From assembly GCA_007125845.1 (NCBI GenBank), contig SLCK01000013.1, forward strand, positions 1 through 64,000: a stretch of DNA of 64,000 nt, in the 5' to 3' direction. Shown one piece after another: positions 1-9,684 of the stretch (positions are counted from its first letter, which is position 1; each line of letters starts with the position of its first letter). The DNA comes from Gemmatimonadota bacterium. GTDB lineage: Bacteria > Gemmatimonadota > Gemmatimonadetes > Longimicrobiales > Gaopeijiaceae. The notes under the pieces are model-generated. The model did no database searches and was not told the origin of the DNA. It saw only the letters and a list, made by a program, of their open reading frames with translations. The position numbers were made by a program, and so were the translations under genes.

Positions 1-327
1 CTCGCCAGCGTCACCGTGTCTCCGGACTCCGCGGAGGAGAGCCTCGTCCGCCTCTGCACGGCGTGTCATACCGTGGAAGAGGGAGAGGGGCATGGGCTGG
101 GACCGAATCTGGCACGCGCCTTCGGGGCGGAGGTCGGATCCCGGAGCGGATTCGCTTACTCTGAGGCCCTTTCGGCTCTGGGTGGTGTGTGGACGGAGGA
201 GAGGCTCGACGCGTTCCTCCGCGATCCCGTCGGCTTCGCCCCCGGGACCACGATGATCGTGGCCGGGGTCGAGGATGATGAGGAGCGCCGATTCCTGGTG
301 GAGTACCTCAGAGACCTCGGCGACTAG
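1..327 (+). CDS. Class I cytochrome c, 5' end outside the window
   Basis: The frame is open from base 1 and no convincing start is visible, so the gene begins upstream, probably with a signal peptide; a GTG at 16 is unlikely to be the true start. The visible 108 residues hold one heme-attachment motif CTACH (Cys19, Cys22, His23 counted from base 1) and a later TTMIVAG segment whose Met (about residue 85) fits the distal heme ligand. The C-terminal helix ends in EYLRDL, as in small soluble or periplasmic cytochromes c that shuttle electrons between respiratory complexes. It converges on the next gene with only 9 bases between. The electron donor and acceptor cannot be inferred. Confidence 0.75.
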   Translation, partial: LASVTVSPDSAEESLVRLCTACHTVEEGEGHGLGPNLARAFGAEVGSRSGFAYSEALSALGGVWTEERLDAFLRDPVGFAPGTTMIVAGVEDDEERRFLVEYLRDLGD

Positions 328-336
328 CGTGATGAG

Positions 337-1443
337 TCAGAGATTCGGCGAGGAACCGAGGGGCCGGGCGCGCCGGGGCGCGTCCCCTCCGGCCGCGTTC
401 CCGAGCAATTTCCGTATCTCCGTCCGGTTCGCCCGTCTCGGGTTGGGATAGGTCGCCTGGACTGCGAGCTCAGTTGCCCGGTCGAGGTCGCCAGGTCCCA
501 TCCCGAGATCGCTGAGGGTCACCGTGATCCCAAGCTCCAGGTTCAGTTGATGGAGGGCGAGGGCCGGGTCCTCGGCTCGCAGGGCCCGACCGAGCCGGGC
601 CATCGCGTCCGGGACGGCGGGCGCATTGAAGGCCACGACGTGGGGGAGCAGGATTGCGTGCACGAGGGCGTGCGGCAGGTCGAACGTCCCCCCGAGCACG
701 TGGCAGAGCTTGTGATGTAGGCCCATCGAGGTGAGGTCGAGCGCCCACCCCGCGAGATGGGCGCCATAGAGGGCCTCGCTGCGGGCCTCGCGGCAACGAG
801 GAGCGGAGACGACCGCAGGGAGAGAGCTTCCAAGAGCGCGTACGCCCTCTTCGGCGACGAGGGTGCCGAGGGGACCGGCGTCGGGGGCGTAGAGCGCCTC
901 TACGGCATGCGCGATTGCGTTCATCCCGCTCGCGGCGCTGATCTCGGTGGGTAGCTCCAGGGTCGACAGGGGGTCGTAGATTACCGTTCGCGCCGCCGCC
1001 CGCACGTCGCGTCCCGTCGTCTTCTCTCCCGACTCGGTCACTGCCCACACCGCAGTCATCTCGGAGCCGGAGTAGGTCGTCGGGAGCGCGACGATCGGGA
1101 GGCCAGTTTCCACCGCGACGGCCTTGGCGACCCCGATTGCGGAACCGCCCCCGACGGCGAGCAGCCCGTCCGCCCTGCGCCGTTCCGCCATCTCCCGGGC
1201 CGCCTGAGCGATCCCGACGGGGACGTGGATCCGGGATTCGGAGAAGACGCCGGCGATACCCTCGCCCAGGCGGTCACGGAGGTGCGAGCTCGCAGAGGCT
1301 CCGCGAGCCGTGGTTACGAGGAGAGCCCGTCGAACGCCGAGTCGATCGAGCTCTTCTGCCGTGTCCTCCCATGCGCCGTCCCCGAAGCGAATGCGGATTG
1401 CCCGAGTGGTCTGGACGAAGCTCCGTCCTCCGCCCCGCTTCAC
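337..1443 (-). CDS. Maleylacetate reductase (iron-containing alcohol dehydrogenase superfamily)
   Basis: A 368-residue protein of the Fe-ADH/dehydroquinate-synthase-like fold. The N-terminal Rossmann part carries the nucleotide-binding VGGGSAIGVAKA (about residues 97-108) and TTYSGSEMT; the helical C-terminal half has the histidine-rich MGLHHKLCHVLGG and LPHALVHAILLPHV. These segments are typical of maleylacetate reductases, which reduce maleylacetate to 3-oxoadipate with NAD(P)H in hydroquinone, hydroxyquinol and chloroaromatic breakdown. It is the last gene of a reverse-strand cluster; its GTG start overlaps the stop of the esterase gene (GTGA), with GAGGAAG as ribosome-binding site. Downstream position after a ring-cleaving dioxygenase supports the assignment over a generic alcohol dehydrogenase. 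Confidence 0.85.
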   Translation of the reverse strand: MKRGGGRSFVQTTRAIRIRFGDGAWEDTAEELDRLGVRRALLVTTARGASASSHLRDRLGEGIAGVFSESRIHVPVGIAQAAREMAERRRADGLLAVGGGSAIGVAKAVAVETGLPIVALPTTYSGSEMTAVWAVTESGEKTTGRDVRAAARTVIYDPLSTLELPTEISAASGMNAIAHAVEALYAPDAGPLGTLVAEEGVRALGSSLPAVVSAPRCREARSEALYGAHLAGWALDLTSMGLHHKLCHVLGGTFDLPHALVHAILLPHVVAFNAPAVPDAMARLGRALRAEDPALALHQLNLELGITVTLSDLGMGPGDLDRATELAVQATYPNPRRANRTEIRKLLGNAAGGDAPRRARPLGSSPNL

Positions 1444-2126
1444 GCTTCCTCGAAGAGGGTGTCCACGAGATTCCGGGTGAAGTCGATCTCGTCATCGTTC
1501 ACCAGGTGCCCCATCCCCGGGTAAATGCGCTTCGTGACGTCCGCTCCCATCCTGCCGAACACGTCTGCGCTCTCATCCACTCGTTCCTTGGGGATGTGCG
1601 AGTCCACGTCGCTGCAGCCAAGAAACACGGGGGTTCCCTCCAGAGAGCCCGAGCCCTTCCAATCCATTCCCGGGGGCCCGATCAGGCCACCGCTGTATAC
1701 GACCACTCCGCCGTACCGTGCGGGGTGGCGGAAGGCGAATTCCGCAGTCAGGCACGCTCCCTGCGAGAACCCGAGGAGGACTATGCGCTCACGCTGTACG
1801 CCAGCATCGGTCACCCGACTCACCAGCGCCCGGAGGACAGAGAGCCCTGAAGAGAGCCCCGGTTCGTTCGCGTCCCGGTCGGCGAGGAAGGAACGCGGAT
1901 ACCAGGCGCCCCCCGCCGCGGCCGGGGCGAGGCAGCTCAGGCGTGGACGTTCGAGGACCCGGGCGACCTCGAGGATTCCGCCCGGCGATCCGTGTCGGCC
2001 GTGGACCAGGATCATCGCGACCGGAGCCTCGCCCAGGCGAGGGCCCCAGCGCTCCACGGGTTCGTCCGCGTGCGGGCCTTCGGCTCCGTGCTCGGCCGGG
2101 ATGACGAAGCGATCGTCGGCCTCCAT
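1440..2126 (-). CDS. MhqD-like carboxylesterase/phospholipase-family alpha/beta hydrolase
   Basis: A 228-residue alpha/beta hydrolase. It has the oxyanion-hole motif LVHGRHG near residue 42, the nucleophile elbow GFSQGA (Ser of G-F-S-Q-G), an Asp in the CSDVDSHIP segment and a C-terminal GMGH histidine, so the catalytic triad is complete. The family (carboxylesterase/phospholipase, like Bacillus MhqD) is commonly encoded next to MhqO-type dioxygenases and is thought to act on quinone-derived esters or adducts; the substrate here is inferred from that context only. It starts at ATG 2126, 6 bases after the dioxygenase stop, and overlaps the reductase start by 4 bases, so the genes are almost certainly co-transcribed. 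Confidence 0.8.
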   Translation of the reverse strand: MEADDRFVIPAEHGAEGPHADEPVERWGPRLGEAPVAMILVHGRHGSPGGILEVARVLERPRLSCLAPAAAGGAWYPRSFLADRDANEPGLSSGLSVLRALVSRVTDAGVQRERIVLLGFSQGACLTAEFAFRHPARYGGVVVYSGGLIGPPGMDWKGSGSLEGTPVFLGCSDVDSHIPKERVDESADVFGRMGADVTKRIYPGMGHLVNDDEIDFTRNLVDTLFEEA

Positions 2127-2132
2127 CGTCCT

Positions 2133-3077
2133 TCAGCCTCTCTCGATCGGTGGAAGAGCGGCCTCGATCTCCGCACGGTTCGACTCCTCCCAGGGCGGAA
2201 GCTTGAGCGCACGGCCGAGGTGCTCCGGGTCCTCGTCGGTGGTGAAGCCGGGTCCTTCGGTCGCGATCTCGTAGAGCACGCCGCCGGGCTCATGAAAGTA
2301 GATCGAACGGAAATACTGTCGATCCCTTACTTCCGTGACGGTTCGTCCCCGCCGGCGGAGCTCCTCGCGAATCGTCCGCTGCTCGTCGTCGCTGGGCACT
2401 GAAAGGGCCACATGGTGGACCGTCCCGAGCCCGTTCACGGCCTCCGGCGCGTGCTCCGATTCGAGGATCTCCAGGTAGCTACCGGGCGTTCCAACTCCGG
2501 TCGTCATTCGCGTGCGGGCGTCGAACCGATCCCGCACAGTGAACCCGAGCTGGTCGGTCAGGAAGGCCACGGAGGGTGCGGCGGAGCGGACGAGGAGGGT
2601 CACGCCGTGGAGTCCCCGGATCGCCGCCGCCGGATCGATGTGCTCCGAGATCCAGGGAGAGCGTGAATCGTCATGTCCCTCGCGCAGCTCGATGTTCAGT
2701 CCGGAGGGGTCTTCGACCAGCATCGCCTCCTCCTCGAAGCGGCGTCGCGGTCGCGCAAACTCGAGGCCTTCCTTCAGGAGTCGGTCGCGCCAGAACTCGA
2801 GCGAGCCCGGAGGCACCGAGAACGAGGTCACCGTAATCTGACCGACTCCCTTGGTGCCCACCGGAACGCCCTGACCCGCGTATGGGAAGGTCGTCATGAG
2901 GGACGAGGGGGTGCCTCGTTCGTCCCCGTAGTAGAAGTGGTAGACGTGGGGATTGTCGAAGTTGACGGTGCGCTTCACCAGCCGTAGACCGAGGACTCGC
3001 GTGTAGAAGTCGAGGTCGGCGCGGTGGTCTGCGACGGTCGCGGTGACGTGGTGAAGGCCGGTGATCGAGTCGGTCAA
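2133..3077 (-). CDS. Ring-cleaving dioxygenase, MhqO/PcpA type (vicinal oxygen chelate fold)
   Basis: This 314-residue protein has two glyoxalase-like VOC modules (about 5-135 and 153-280). Candidate Fe(II) ligands are His10 in GLHHVTA, a His at 221/222 in TVHHVAL and Glu270 in VLYEIATEGPGF. Their spacing nearly matches the 2-His-1-Glu set known for PcpA (His11, His227, Glu276), the 2,6-dichlorohydroquinone 1,2-dioxygenase. Members open hydroquinone rings between the hydroxylated carbon and its neighbour, yielding acylpyruvates or maleylacetate-type products. The start is TTG; no earlier in-frame start exists. It lies 34 bases after the reductase-like gene and directly before the esterase and maleylacetate reductase genes, forming a plausible hydroquinone pathway. 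Confidence 0.87.
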   Translation of the reverse strand: MTDSITGLHHVTATVADHRADLDFYTRVLGLRLVKRTVNFDNPHVYHFYYGDERGTPSSLMTTFPYAGQGVPVGTKGVGQITVTSFSVPPGSLEFWRDRLLKEGLEFARPRRRFEEEAMLVEDPSGLNIELREGHDDSRSPWISEHIDPAAAIRGLHGVTLLVRSAAPSVAFLTDQLGFTVRDRFDARTRMTTGVGTPGSYLEILESEHAPEAVNGLGTVHHVALSVPSDDEQRTIREELRRRGRTVTEVRDRQYFRSIYFHEPGGVLYEIATEGPGFTTDEDPEHLGRALKLPPWEESNRAEIEAALPPIERG

Positions 3078-3111
3078 GGTGCGCCGGATGAGAGGGAGTC
3101 AGGTCGGCAGG

Positions 3112-4164
3112 TCATGTGTCAGCCGGGCGGGGGAGGTGCCCCCAGCGTTCGAGGTCGGCGAGGGCGTCGCCGAGAGTTTCCCGAAGCGGACGGTAGCTCA
3201 CTCCCAGGACCTCCTGGCTCTTCGAGTTGTCGACGCGCGGCACCCGACCCAGGTGGGTCCGAAGGTAGCCGCCCACGCCTCTCGGGCGCAGAAAGGACAG
3301 AAGATAGACGATCCGGTTGCCGACGGGGTTGTCCAGATCGAACCGCGGGAGGCGGTATCTCCCATCGTATCCTTCCTCCCGGAGGAGCTGCACGAGCTCC
3401 TCCATCGTGACGGTGTGCCCGGCACAGATGAACCGGCCCGAAGCCTTCGTGTTCCCCAATGCGCGGATGTGCACCTCGGAGACGTCCCTGACGTCCACGA
3501 CGGTCCAGGCCATGGCCATCAACACGGGATACTCACCCCGGAGCAGGTCGGCCAGTAGGGCGTTGGAGGTGTTCAGCTTCGGGGTGAGTGAGGGACCGAG
3601 GACGAGGAACGGGTTGATGACGACGACAGAAAACCCACCGGCCGGGTCGTGGAAGCGCCAGGCGGCACGCTCCGCCTGCACCTTCGAGAGGTGATATGGA
3701 TTCCGCTTCAGGGTCGATTTCTCATTCCAGTCCCGCTCGGTGAGGACCCGGTCGTTCTCCGGCTCGTCGGTGATCGCCGCGCCCGAAGAGGTCACGACGA
3801 TCCGCTCCACCCCGGCCGTCCTCGCCGCTCGGAGCACATTCTCGGTACCCTTCTCGGCCGGATCGACCAGCTCTTTCTTCGGATCGGATGCATGGAGAAA
3901 GTACGGGCTCGCGGTGTGTACGCAGTAGCGACACCCCTTCATCGCCTCCGAGAAGGAGCTCTCCTCCAGGAGTTCGCCCCGATGGAGGGTGAGCCGGTCC
4001 CCGGCGCCCGGAAGCTCCATCAGAAATCCGTAACGGTCCCGGTCCTGAGGGTCACGCACGGTGCCGCGGACGACCCGGCCGTCGGCCAGGAGGTCGGCCA
4101 CCACCTGCGCTCCCACGAAGCTCGAAGCGCCGGTGACGCAGATCGGGTCCTGGGGGTCGCCCAT
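3112..4164 (-). CDS. NAD(P)-dependent epimerase / dihydroflavonol-4-reductase-like protein
   Basis: A 350-residue extended short-chain dehydrogenase/reductase. The Rossmann motif TGASSFVGAQV is at residues 11-21, close to the N-terminus, and the catalytic Tyr-Lys pair sits in NPYHLSKVQAE (Y-x-x-x-K). The family reduces or epimerises small aldehydes, ketones and nucleotide sugars; the substrate cannot be read from sequence. I chose ATG 4164, preceded by AAAGAGG, instead of an ATG 24 codons upstream because the Rossmann strand then begins at residue 8, as usual. It is probably the first gene of the ring-cleavage operon (34-base gap), so a role on an aromatic or quinone-derived carbonyl is possible but unproven. 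Confidence 0.8.
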   Translation of the reverse strand: MGDPQDPICVTGASSFVGAQVVADLLADGRVVRGTVRDPQDRDRYGFLMELPGAGDRLTLHRGELLEESSFSEAMKGCRYCVHTASPYFLHASDPKKELVDPAEKGTENVLRAARTAGVERIVVTSSGAAITDEPENDRVLTERDWNEKSTLKRNPYHLSKVQAERAAWRFHDPAGGFSVVVINPFLVLGPSLTPKLNTSNALLADLLRGEYPVLMAMAWTVVDVRDVSEVHIRALGNTKASGRFICAGHTVTMEELVQLLREEGYDGRYRLPRFDLDNPVGNRIVYLLSFLRPRGVGGYLRTHLGRVPRVDNSKSQEVLGVSYRPLRETLGDALADLERWGHLPRPADT

Positions 4165-4330
4165 CGAGGCCTCTTTCCGTTGCGGGTCGGGGGGTGCCAG
4201 CCGGTCACAATAATGGGGAGGGGTGAGACCGCACAAACGGGCGCCGCACCCTGTCTGCGCTATCTTGATCGTCCGACCCGGGCGAACGGCCCGGCGATGT
4301 GAACGACCCGGAATCGAAGGGGGCTACGCG

Positions 4331-5374
4331 TTGACCTTGTTGATCTGGATCGGAATCGCTCTCTGCCTCACGCAATCCGCCGCGCTCTCCGGCCTGAATC
4401 TCGCCTGCTTCAGCGTGAGCAAGCTGAGGTTGGAGATCGAGGCGGAGCAGGGAAACCCCTACGCCTTGAGGCTCCAGGCCCTTCGCGAGGACTCGAACTT
4501 CCTTCTCGTCACGATCCTCTGGGGCAACGTCTCGGTGAACGTGCTCCTGGCCCTTCTCTCCGGGTCGGTCCTCACCGGGGTCGCGGCGTTCCTTTTCTCC
4601 ACGGTGCTCATCACGATCGTCGGAGAAATCCTGCCACAGGCGTACTTCTCCCGTCACGCCATGAGAGTCGCTTCCGCGATGGCGCCGGTGCTCCGCTTTT
4701 ATCAGCTTCTCCTCTTTCCGGTCGCCAAGCTCACGGCGGTGGTTCTCGACCGGTGGCTGGGCAAGGAAGCGATCCCCTACTTCCAGGAAGCCGACCTCCG
4801 GGATCTGATTCGGATGCACGCCCAGGCCAGCGGCACCGAGATCAGCCCGGTGGAGGGAACCGGTGCGCTCAACTTCCTGGATCTGGACGACCTCCCCCTC
4901 TCCGTGAAGGGGGAACCGCTCGATCCGGTGAGCGTTATCGAGTTGGAGTTCCGGGACGGTCGTCCGGTGTTTCCTCCCGTCCGACCCGAGCCCACAGACG
5001 AATTCCTGGACCGGATCCATGGTGCGGGTCGCACCTGGATCGTACTCGCCGACGAGGCGGGTCAGGCCAGGCTGGTGCTCAATTCCGACACCTTCCTTCG
5101 CGCGGCCCTCTTCGAGCCCGACGCCTTCGCTCCCCTCGAGCACTGCCACCGCCCGGTGGTGGTCGAAGACGGACGGACCCCACTCGGGCGGATCCTGCCG
5201 CGATTCACCGTCGAACCGGAGCACCCGGAGGACGACGTCGTGGACCGGGACATCATCCTCCTCTGGGGGGAAGAGCGCCGCATCATCACCGGGTCGGACA
5301 TCCTTGGACGACTGCTGCGGGGAATCGTGCGACGGGAGGGTGAGGGGACCGGGCTGACAGCCGAAGCGACCTGA
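4331..5374 (+). CDS. DUF21 (CNNM/CorC-type) membrane protein with CBS-like tail
   Basis: A 347-residue inner-membrane protein. Residues 1-150 form a DUF21 domain with about four hydrophobic segments and the motif TIVGEILPQAYFSRH, as in CNNM/CorC/HlyC-type proteins tied to Mg2+ or Co2+ efflux. The cytosolic remainder contains two diverged CBS-like stretches, ending in LGRILPRF and RIITGSDILGRLLRG. At 347 residues it lacks the C-terminal CorC/HlyC domain of the longer members. I chose TTG 4331 because GAAGGGGG precedes it by a normal distance and the first transmembrane helix then begins at residue 2; a longer start at 4223 would add 36 residues of low-complexity sequence. It stands alone, divergent from the previous operon. 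Confidence 0.8.
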   Translation: MTLLIWIGIALCLTQSAALSGLNLACFSVSKLRLEIEAEQGNPYALRLQALREDSNFLLVTILWGNVSVNVLLALLSGSVLTGVAAFLFSTVLITIVGEILPQAYFSRHAMRVASAMAPVLRFYQLLLFPVAKLTAVVLDRWLGKEAIPYFQEADLRDLIRMHAQASGTEISPVEGTGALNFLDLDDLPLSVKGEPLDPVSVIELEFRDGRPVFPPVRPEPTDEFLDRIHGAGRTWIVLADEAGQARLVLNSDTFLRAALFEPDAFAPLEHCHRPVVVEDGRTPLGRILPRFTVEPEHPEDDVVDRDIILLWGEERRIITGSDILGRLLRGIVRREGEGTGLTAEAT

Positions 5375-5397
5375 CCCACCACACGAGTGCCTGCGGA

Positions 5398-6411
5398 TCA
5401 GGCTTCGGGCGAGCCTCCGAGATTCCGGGCCCGACGCAGGAGGGCATCCGCAAGTTCCACGAGGTGCGACCGGCCACAGGGACCGTCCTCGAGGACCTCC
5501 ACCCATCGAGCTGGGAGTGCCTGGGCTCCGTTGAGGGCTCCGGCGAGGGCTCCGGCCATCGCGGCCACGGTGTCCGTGTCCTCGCCCAACCCGACGGCCC
5601 GTACGAGCACCTCCTCGGGACTCCCCGGAGACGCCAGAAACGCCCAGAGCGCGGCCGGTACCGACTTGGCAGCGCGCACTCCCGCGCCGATCCGATTTCG
5701 TACGGTCTCGACGGAAGGAAGGGACGGACTGTACAGGAACTCCAGGGCCGGCCGGAAGGCGGGCGGCGGGGCGCCGGGTCCGACAACTTCGGTCGCCGTC
5801 CGGACGATGCGCTGGACGAACTCCGGGCGGTTTCGTTCGACGGCCGTCGGGTCGGCTCGGAGGGCCTCGGATACAGCGACCGCCTGGAAGGCGGTCCCGA
5901 ACAGGCTTTCCGGATGGCTGTGCCCTGTGGGCAGGGCCTGGGCGACGGCCAGGCGGGCGGCTACCCGTCCGGAAGGGTAGCCAGCCAGGGCCGCCGGCGC
6001 GACGCGCATTGCCGCCCCGTTGGCGAAGGAGCCGCCCGGAAGGGAGTGGGCCGCCACCGCGTCGGACCAATGCCGCCCTCCCCGGATCTCGGAGAGGATC
6101 CGGCCCGTGTTCGCTCCGTACCCCCGCTTCGGGTCGAATCGGCGAGCGAAGGACCGGGCAATTGGGTCGGGGTCGGGAGATTGAAGGGATGGGATATGGA
6201 CGAGGGCCTCGGCCAGGGCCGCGGTCATCTGTGTGTCGTCGGTGAAGGTGCCCCTTCCCAGCCGCGCAGGCAGCATGTCCCGTACCTCCCCGAAGGCCTC
6301 TCGGATACGATCCGCCGGCCATCCCTCCACCGGCATTCCGAGAGCGTCCCCGACCTGCGTCCCGAGGAGAGCTCCCCTGAAGCGGTCTGCGACTTTGATC
6401 GGTCGGCTCAC
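5398..6411 (-). CDS. ADP-ribosylglycohydrolase family protein
   Basis: About 337 residues of the all-helical ARH/DraG fold. The N-terminus has the family signature FRGALLGTQVGDALGMPVE; metal-binding acidic motifs are GTFTDDTQMT and, near the C-terminus, GEDTDTVAAMAGALAGA, which place two Mg2+ ions in the active site. Family members remove ADP-ribose from proteins, O-acetyl-ADP-ribose or DNA. I favour GTG 6411, preceded by GGGGAAGG; an upstream ATG at 6534 would add 41 residues without homology to the fold. Its neighbour pncB, divergent across about 150 bases, makes NAD precursors, so both genes touch ADP-ribose/NAD turnover, though co-regulation is inference. Confidence 0.85.
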   Translation of the reverse strand: MSRPIKVADRFRGALLGTQVGDALGMPVEGWPADRIREAFGEVRDMLPARLGRGTFTDDTQMTAALAEALVHIPSLQSPDPDPIARSFARRFDPKRGYGANTGRILSEIRGGRHWSDAVAAHSLPGGSFANGAAMRVAPAALAGYPSGRVAARLAVAQALPTGHSHPESLFGTAFQAVAVSEALRADPTAVERNRPEFVQRIVRTATEVVGPGAPPPAFRPALEFLYSPSLPSVETVRNRIGAGVRAAKSVPAALWAFLASPGSPEEVLVRAVGLGEDTDTVAAMAGALAGALNGAQALPARWVEVLEDGPCGRSHLVELADALLRRARNLGGSPEA

Positions 6412-6560
6412 CAGGGCGCCTTCCCCACTTGAATTCGCGGTGCGCTTCGCCCGGGCGGAGCCTCCCCCGATGGGCTCTGCCGGATCTTCCTCAACGATCA
6501 TACCCGTGCGGACGGGGTACGCGCCCTCGTCCAACGGGAGACCCCGAAGGAGGATTCGCG

Positions 6561-7913
6561 ATGAATTCGAGAAGTATGGAAGGCCCTTCGCTCCAGGCCC
6601 TCTTCGTTGACCTGTACGAACTCACGATGCTGCGGGCGTACCGCGAGGAGCAGATGACCTCGCAGGCCTCGTTCAGCTTGTTCGCTCGACGCCTTCCCGA
6701 AACCCGGAATTTCCTCGTGGCGTGCGGACTCGAGGACGCGCTGTCGGCCCTCGAGGAGCTTCGCTTTCCTCCCCATGCGTTGGAATACCTCGAGAGTCGG
6801 CCGGAGTTCGACGCCTCGTTCGTGGAGTGGCTCGGGTCACTTCGCTTCCGTGGCGACGTCTGGGCCATGCCGGAGGGAACGCCGGTCTTCGCCGAGGAGC
6901 CCCTCCTGGAAATCGAGGCGGCGATCCCCGAGGCGCAGCTGGTCGAGACGCTCCTGATGAACCAGGTGCACCTCCAGACCGTCCTCGCCTCGAAGGCCGC
7001 ACGCGTTCGCGCCGCGGCCAAAGATCGCGCGGTGATCGATTTCGGAATCCGTCGCATGCACGGCACCGACGCCGGTCTCAAGTCCGCCCGAGCCTTCCAC
7101 ATCGCGGGCCTCGACGGCACGAGCAACGTGCTGGCAGGCTACCGCTACGGGGTTCCGGTGACCGGCACCATGGCCCACGCCTACATTCAGGCCCACGACG
7201 ACGAGTTGGAGGCATTTCGAGCCTTCGCGCGCATCTTCCCGGAGACCGTTCTCCTCGTCGACACCTACGACACTCTCGAGGGCGTGCGGAAGGTGGTTCG
7301 CCTGCACGAGGAGATGGGAGACGCGTTCAGGGTTCGCGGGATCCGCCTGGATTCGGGAGATCTGGGCACTCTGGCCCGGGAGTCCCGCGCGATCCTGGAC
7401 GCAGCGGGCCTGGAGAGGCTCGAGATCGTCGCCTCGGGAGGCCTGGACGAGTGGAAGATTCGTGACCTCGTCCGCTCCGGAGCGCCGATCGACGGCTTCG
7501 GGGTCGGAACGGGGATGGGGGTCTCGGCGGATGCGCCCTCTCTCGACTTCGCCTACAAGCTCACGGGGTACGCGGGGCAGGGTCGCGTGAAGCTATCACC
7601 GGGAAAGCGGATTCTTCCCGGTCGGAAGCAGGTGTACCGGGTCGAAGAGGACGGGCGTGCAGTGGGCGACGTCATCGCCCGGTCGGACGAGCGGATCGAG
7701 GGGCGTCCGCTACTGATGAAGGTCATGGAAGGGGGGCGGCGTCTTCCCGCCGGCTCGGTCACCCTCGATGGGGCAAGGCACCGACACGCCGAGGAGTTGG
7801 CGCGCTTGCCCGAGAGAATGCTCGAGCTGGAGCGGGCGGACCCCGAGTATCCCGTGCGGCTGAGCGACGCCCTCCGCAAGAGGCTCGAAGAGCACGAAGC
7901 TACTCGTCAGTGA
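6561..7913 (+). CDS. pncB: Nicotinate phosphoribosyltransferase
   Basis: A 450-residue type II phosphoribosyltransferase. It begins with [15 protein letters not shown], characteristic of the family, and carries [12 protein letters not shown] with the histidine that is phosphorylated during ATP-assisted catalysis, [14 protein letters not shown] for phosphoribosyl binding, and SGGLDEWKI. The enzyme condenses nicotinate with PRPP to nicotinate mononucleotide in NAD salvage in the cytosol. ATG 6561 is preceded by a strong AAGGAGG; an upstream in-frame ATG at 6429 would run back through the divergent gene's leader and is unlikely. The gene's 3' end overlaps the end of convergent ilvD by 14 bases. 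Confidence 0.93.
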   Translation: MNSRSMEGPSLQALFVDLYELTMLRAYREEQMTSQASFSLFARRLPETRNFLVACGLEDALSALEELRFPPHALEYLESRPEFDASFVEWLGSLRFRGDVWAMPEGTPVFAEEPLLEIEAAIPEAQLVETLLMNQVHLQTVLASKAARVRAAAKDRAVIDFGIRRMHGTDAGLKSARAFHIAGLDGTSNVLAGYRYGVPVTGTMAHAYIQAHDDELEAFRAFARIFPETVLLVDTYDTLEGVRKVVRLHEEMGDAFRVRGIRLDSGDLGTLARESRAILDAAGLERLEIVASGGLDEWKIRDLVRSGAPIDGFGVGTGMGVSADAPSLDFAYKLTGYAGQGRVKLSPGKRILPGRKQVYRVEEDGRAVGDVIARSDERIEGRPLLMKVMEGGRRLPAGSVTLDGARHRHAEELARLPERMLELERADPEYPVRLSDALRKRLEEHEATRQ

Positions 7914-9579
7914 CGCATCCGAGCGAGGCATCCTTCACTGTGCGCACGTAGCGAGCCAGCGTACCGCGCTCGACCTTCAGCGCGGGGGGTGACCACGCCG
8001 CCCGGCGCTCTGCGAGCTCTTCTGCAGTCAGGTCCACCTCGATCGTGTTCCCCTCCGCGTCGATCGTGACGAGGTCGCCGTCGTGGATCAGGGCGATCGG
8101 GCCTCCTTCCTGCGCCTCGGGCACGATGTGGCCGATGATGAATCCGTGGGAGCCCCCGGAGAACCGGCCATCCGTCAGGAGTGCCACGTCCTTGCCAAGT
8201 CCCGCTCCAACGATCGCTGATGTCGGTGTGAGCATCTCCGGCATGCCGGGACCGCCCTTCGGACCTTCGTAGCGAATCACGACCGCGTCTCCCGGTCGGA
8301 TCTCGTCCCGTTCGAGCGCCGACAACATCAGCTCCTCGGAGTCGAACACCCGCGCCGGACCCTGGAAGCGTTCGCCTTCCTTGCCGGTGATCTTCGCCAC
8401 GGCCCCGCCGGGGGCGAGGTTGCCCCGGAGGATGCAGATGTGTCCCGTCGCCTTCAAGGGTGAGTCCAGCTGGCGGACGACGTCCTGACCCTCCGCGAGC
8501 CCCGGGAGGTCCTCGAGGTTCTCGGCGAGGGTGCGGCCCGTGACGGTGCGGCAGTCGCCGTGCAGAAGGCCTTCGGCGAGGAGCAGCTTCATGGCCCCTG
8601 GCGTGCCGCCGACGTCGTGCAGGTCCTGCATGACGTACTTTCCGGAGGGCTTGAGGTCGGCCAGGAGCGGAGTGCGTTCGCTGGTTTCCCGAAAGTCGTC
8701 GAGCGCGAGCGGCACGTTTACGGCTCTGGCCATCGCGATCAGGTGGAGGACGGCGTTCGTCGAGCCTCCGAGCGCCGTGACCACCACCATCGCGTTCTCG
8801 AAGGCCTCGCGGGTCATGATGTCCCTGGGCTTCAGGTCCTCCTCCAGGAGGTGTCGAATGGCCGCGCCCGCCCGCCGGCTCTCCTCCAGCTTCGCGGGAT
8901 CGTCGGCAGGGGTTGACGCGCTGTAGGGAAGCGACATTCCGAGCGCCTCGATTGCAGCCGCCATCGTATTGGCGGTGTACATTCCTCCGCACGCGCCCGG
9001 TCCCGGGCAGGCATGGCGCACGATGTCGCTCCTCTCCTCCTCGTCAATCCGGTTCGCGAGGAACTCGCCGTAGCTCTGGAACGCCGACACGATGTCGATC
9101 GGCCGGTTCCGACTCCGGCCGGGTCGGATGGTGCCTCCATAGACCATCAGCGAGGGACGGTTCACCCGGCCCATCGCAATTACGCAGCCGGGCATGTTCT
9201 TGTCGCACCCGGGGATCGAGATGTTCGCGTCGTACCACTGGGCACCCATCACGGTCTCGATCGAATCGGCGATGAGGTCACGGGACTGGAGGGAGTAGCT
9301 CATCCCTTCCGTGCCCATGGAGATTCCGTCGGAGACCCCGATCGTGTTGAACCGGAGTCCCACCATTCCCGCTTCTCGCACACCTTCCCTGGCCGCGTCG
9401 GCCAGGCCGTCCAGGTGCATGTTGCAGGTATTTCCCTCCCACCAGACGCTGGCTATTCCGACCTGCGGCTTCGCCAGATCGGATGGATCTAGACCCGCGC
9501 CGAGCAGCATCGCCTGGGAGGCGCCCTGGGACTTCGGTTCGGTTATTCGGGAGCTGAAGCGGTTGAGCTTTTTCGCCAT
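7900..9579 (-). CDS. ilvD: Dihydroxy-acid dehydratase
   Basis: A 559-residue enzyme of the IlvD/Edd family. Iron-sulfur ligands are visible in GCDKNMPGC and [16 protein letters not shown], and the substrate/metal region in [14 protein letters not shown] close to the C-terminus. It dehydrates 2,3-dihydroxy-isovalerate and 2,3-dihydroxy-3-methylvalerate to the 2-oxo acids that become valine, leucine and isoleucine. Start ATG 9579 (MAKKLNRF) gives the usual length; an in-frame ATG ten codons upstream is possible but has weaker spacing to a ribosome-binding site. No other branched-chain genes are in the window. It is convergent with pncB and divergent from the DUF4159 gene. Confidence 0.94.
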   Translation of the reverse strand: MAKKLNRFSSRITEPKSQGASQAMLLGAGLDPSDLAKPQVGIASVWWEGNTCNMHLDGLADAAREGVREAGMVGLRFNTIGVSDGISMGTEGMSYSLQSRDLIADSIETVMGAQWYDANISIPGCDKNMPGCVIAMGRVNRPSLMVYGGTIRPGRSRNRPIDIVSAFQSYGEFLANRIDEEERSDIVRHACPGPGACGGMYTANTMAAAIEALGMSLPYSASTPADDPAKLEESRRAGAAIRHLLEEDLKPRDIMTREAFENAMVVVTALGGSTNAVLHLIAMARAVNVPLALDDFRETSERTPLLADLKPSGKYVMQDLHDVGGTPGAMKLLLAEGLLHGDCRTVTGRTLAENLEDLPGLAEGQDVVRQLDSPLKATGHICILRGNLAPGGAVAKITGKEGERFQGPARVFDSEELMLSALERDEIRPGDAVVIRYEGPKGGPGMPEMLTPTSAIVGAGLGKDVALLTDGRFSGGSHGFIIGHIVPEAQEGGPIALIHDGDLVTIDAEGNTIEVDLTAEELAERRAAWSPPALKVERGTLARYVRTVKDASLGCVTDE

Positions 9580-9684
9580 GAGGGCCGTCCTGGAGGGTAA
9601 GGGTTCCATAGACGCTCGGGTTCGGCCCCCGGGGCGTCAAGGGGTTCCCGGAACCCCGCCTCGGCCGGGGCGGTACGACCAGGC

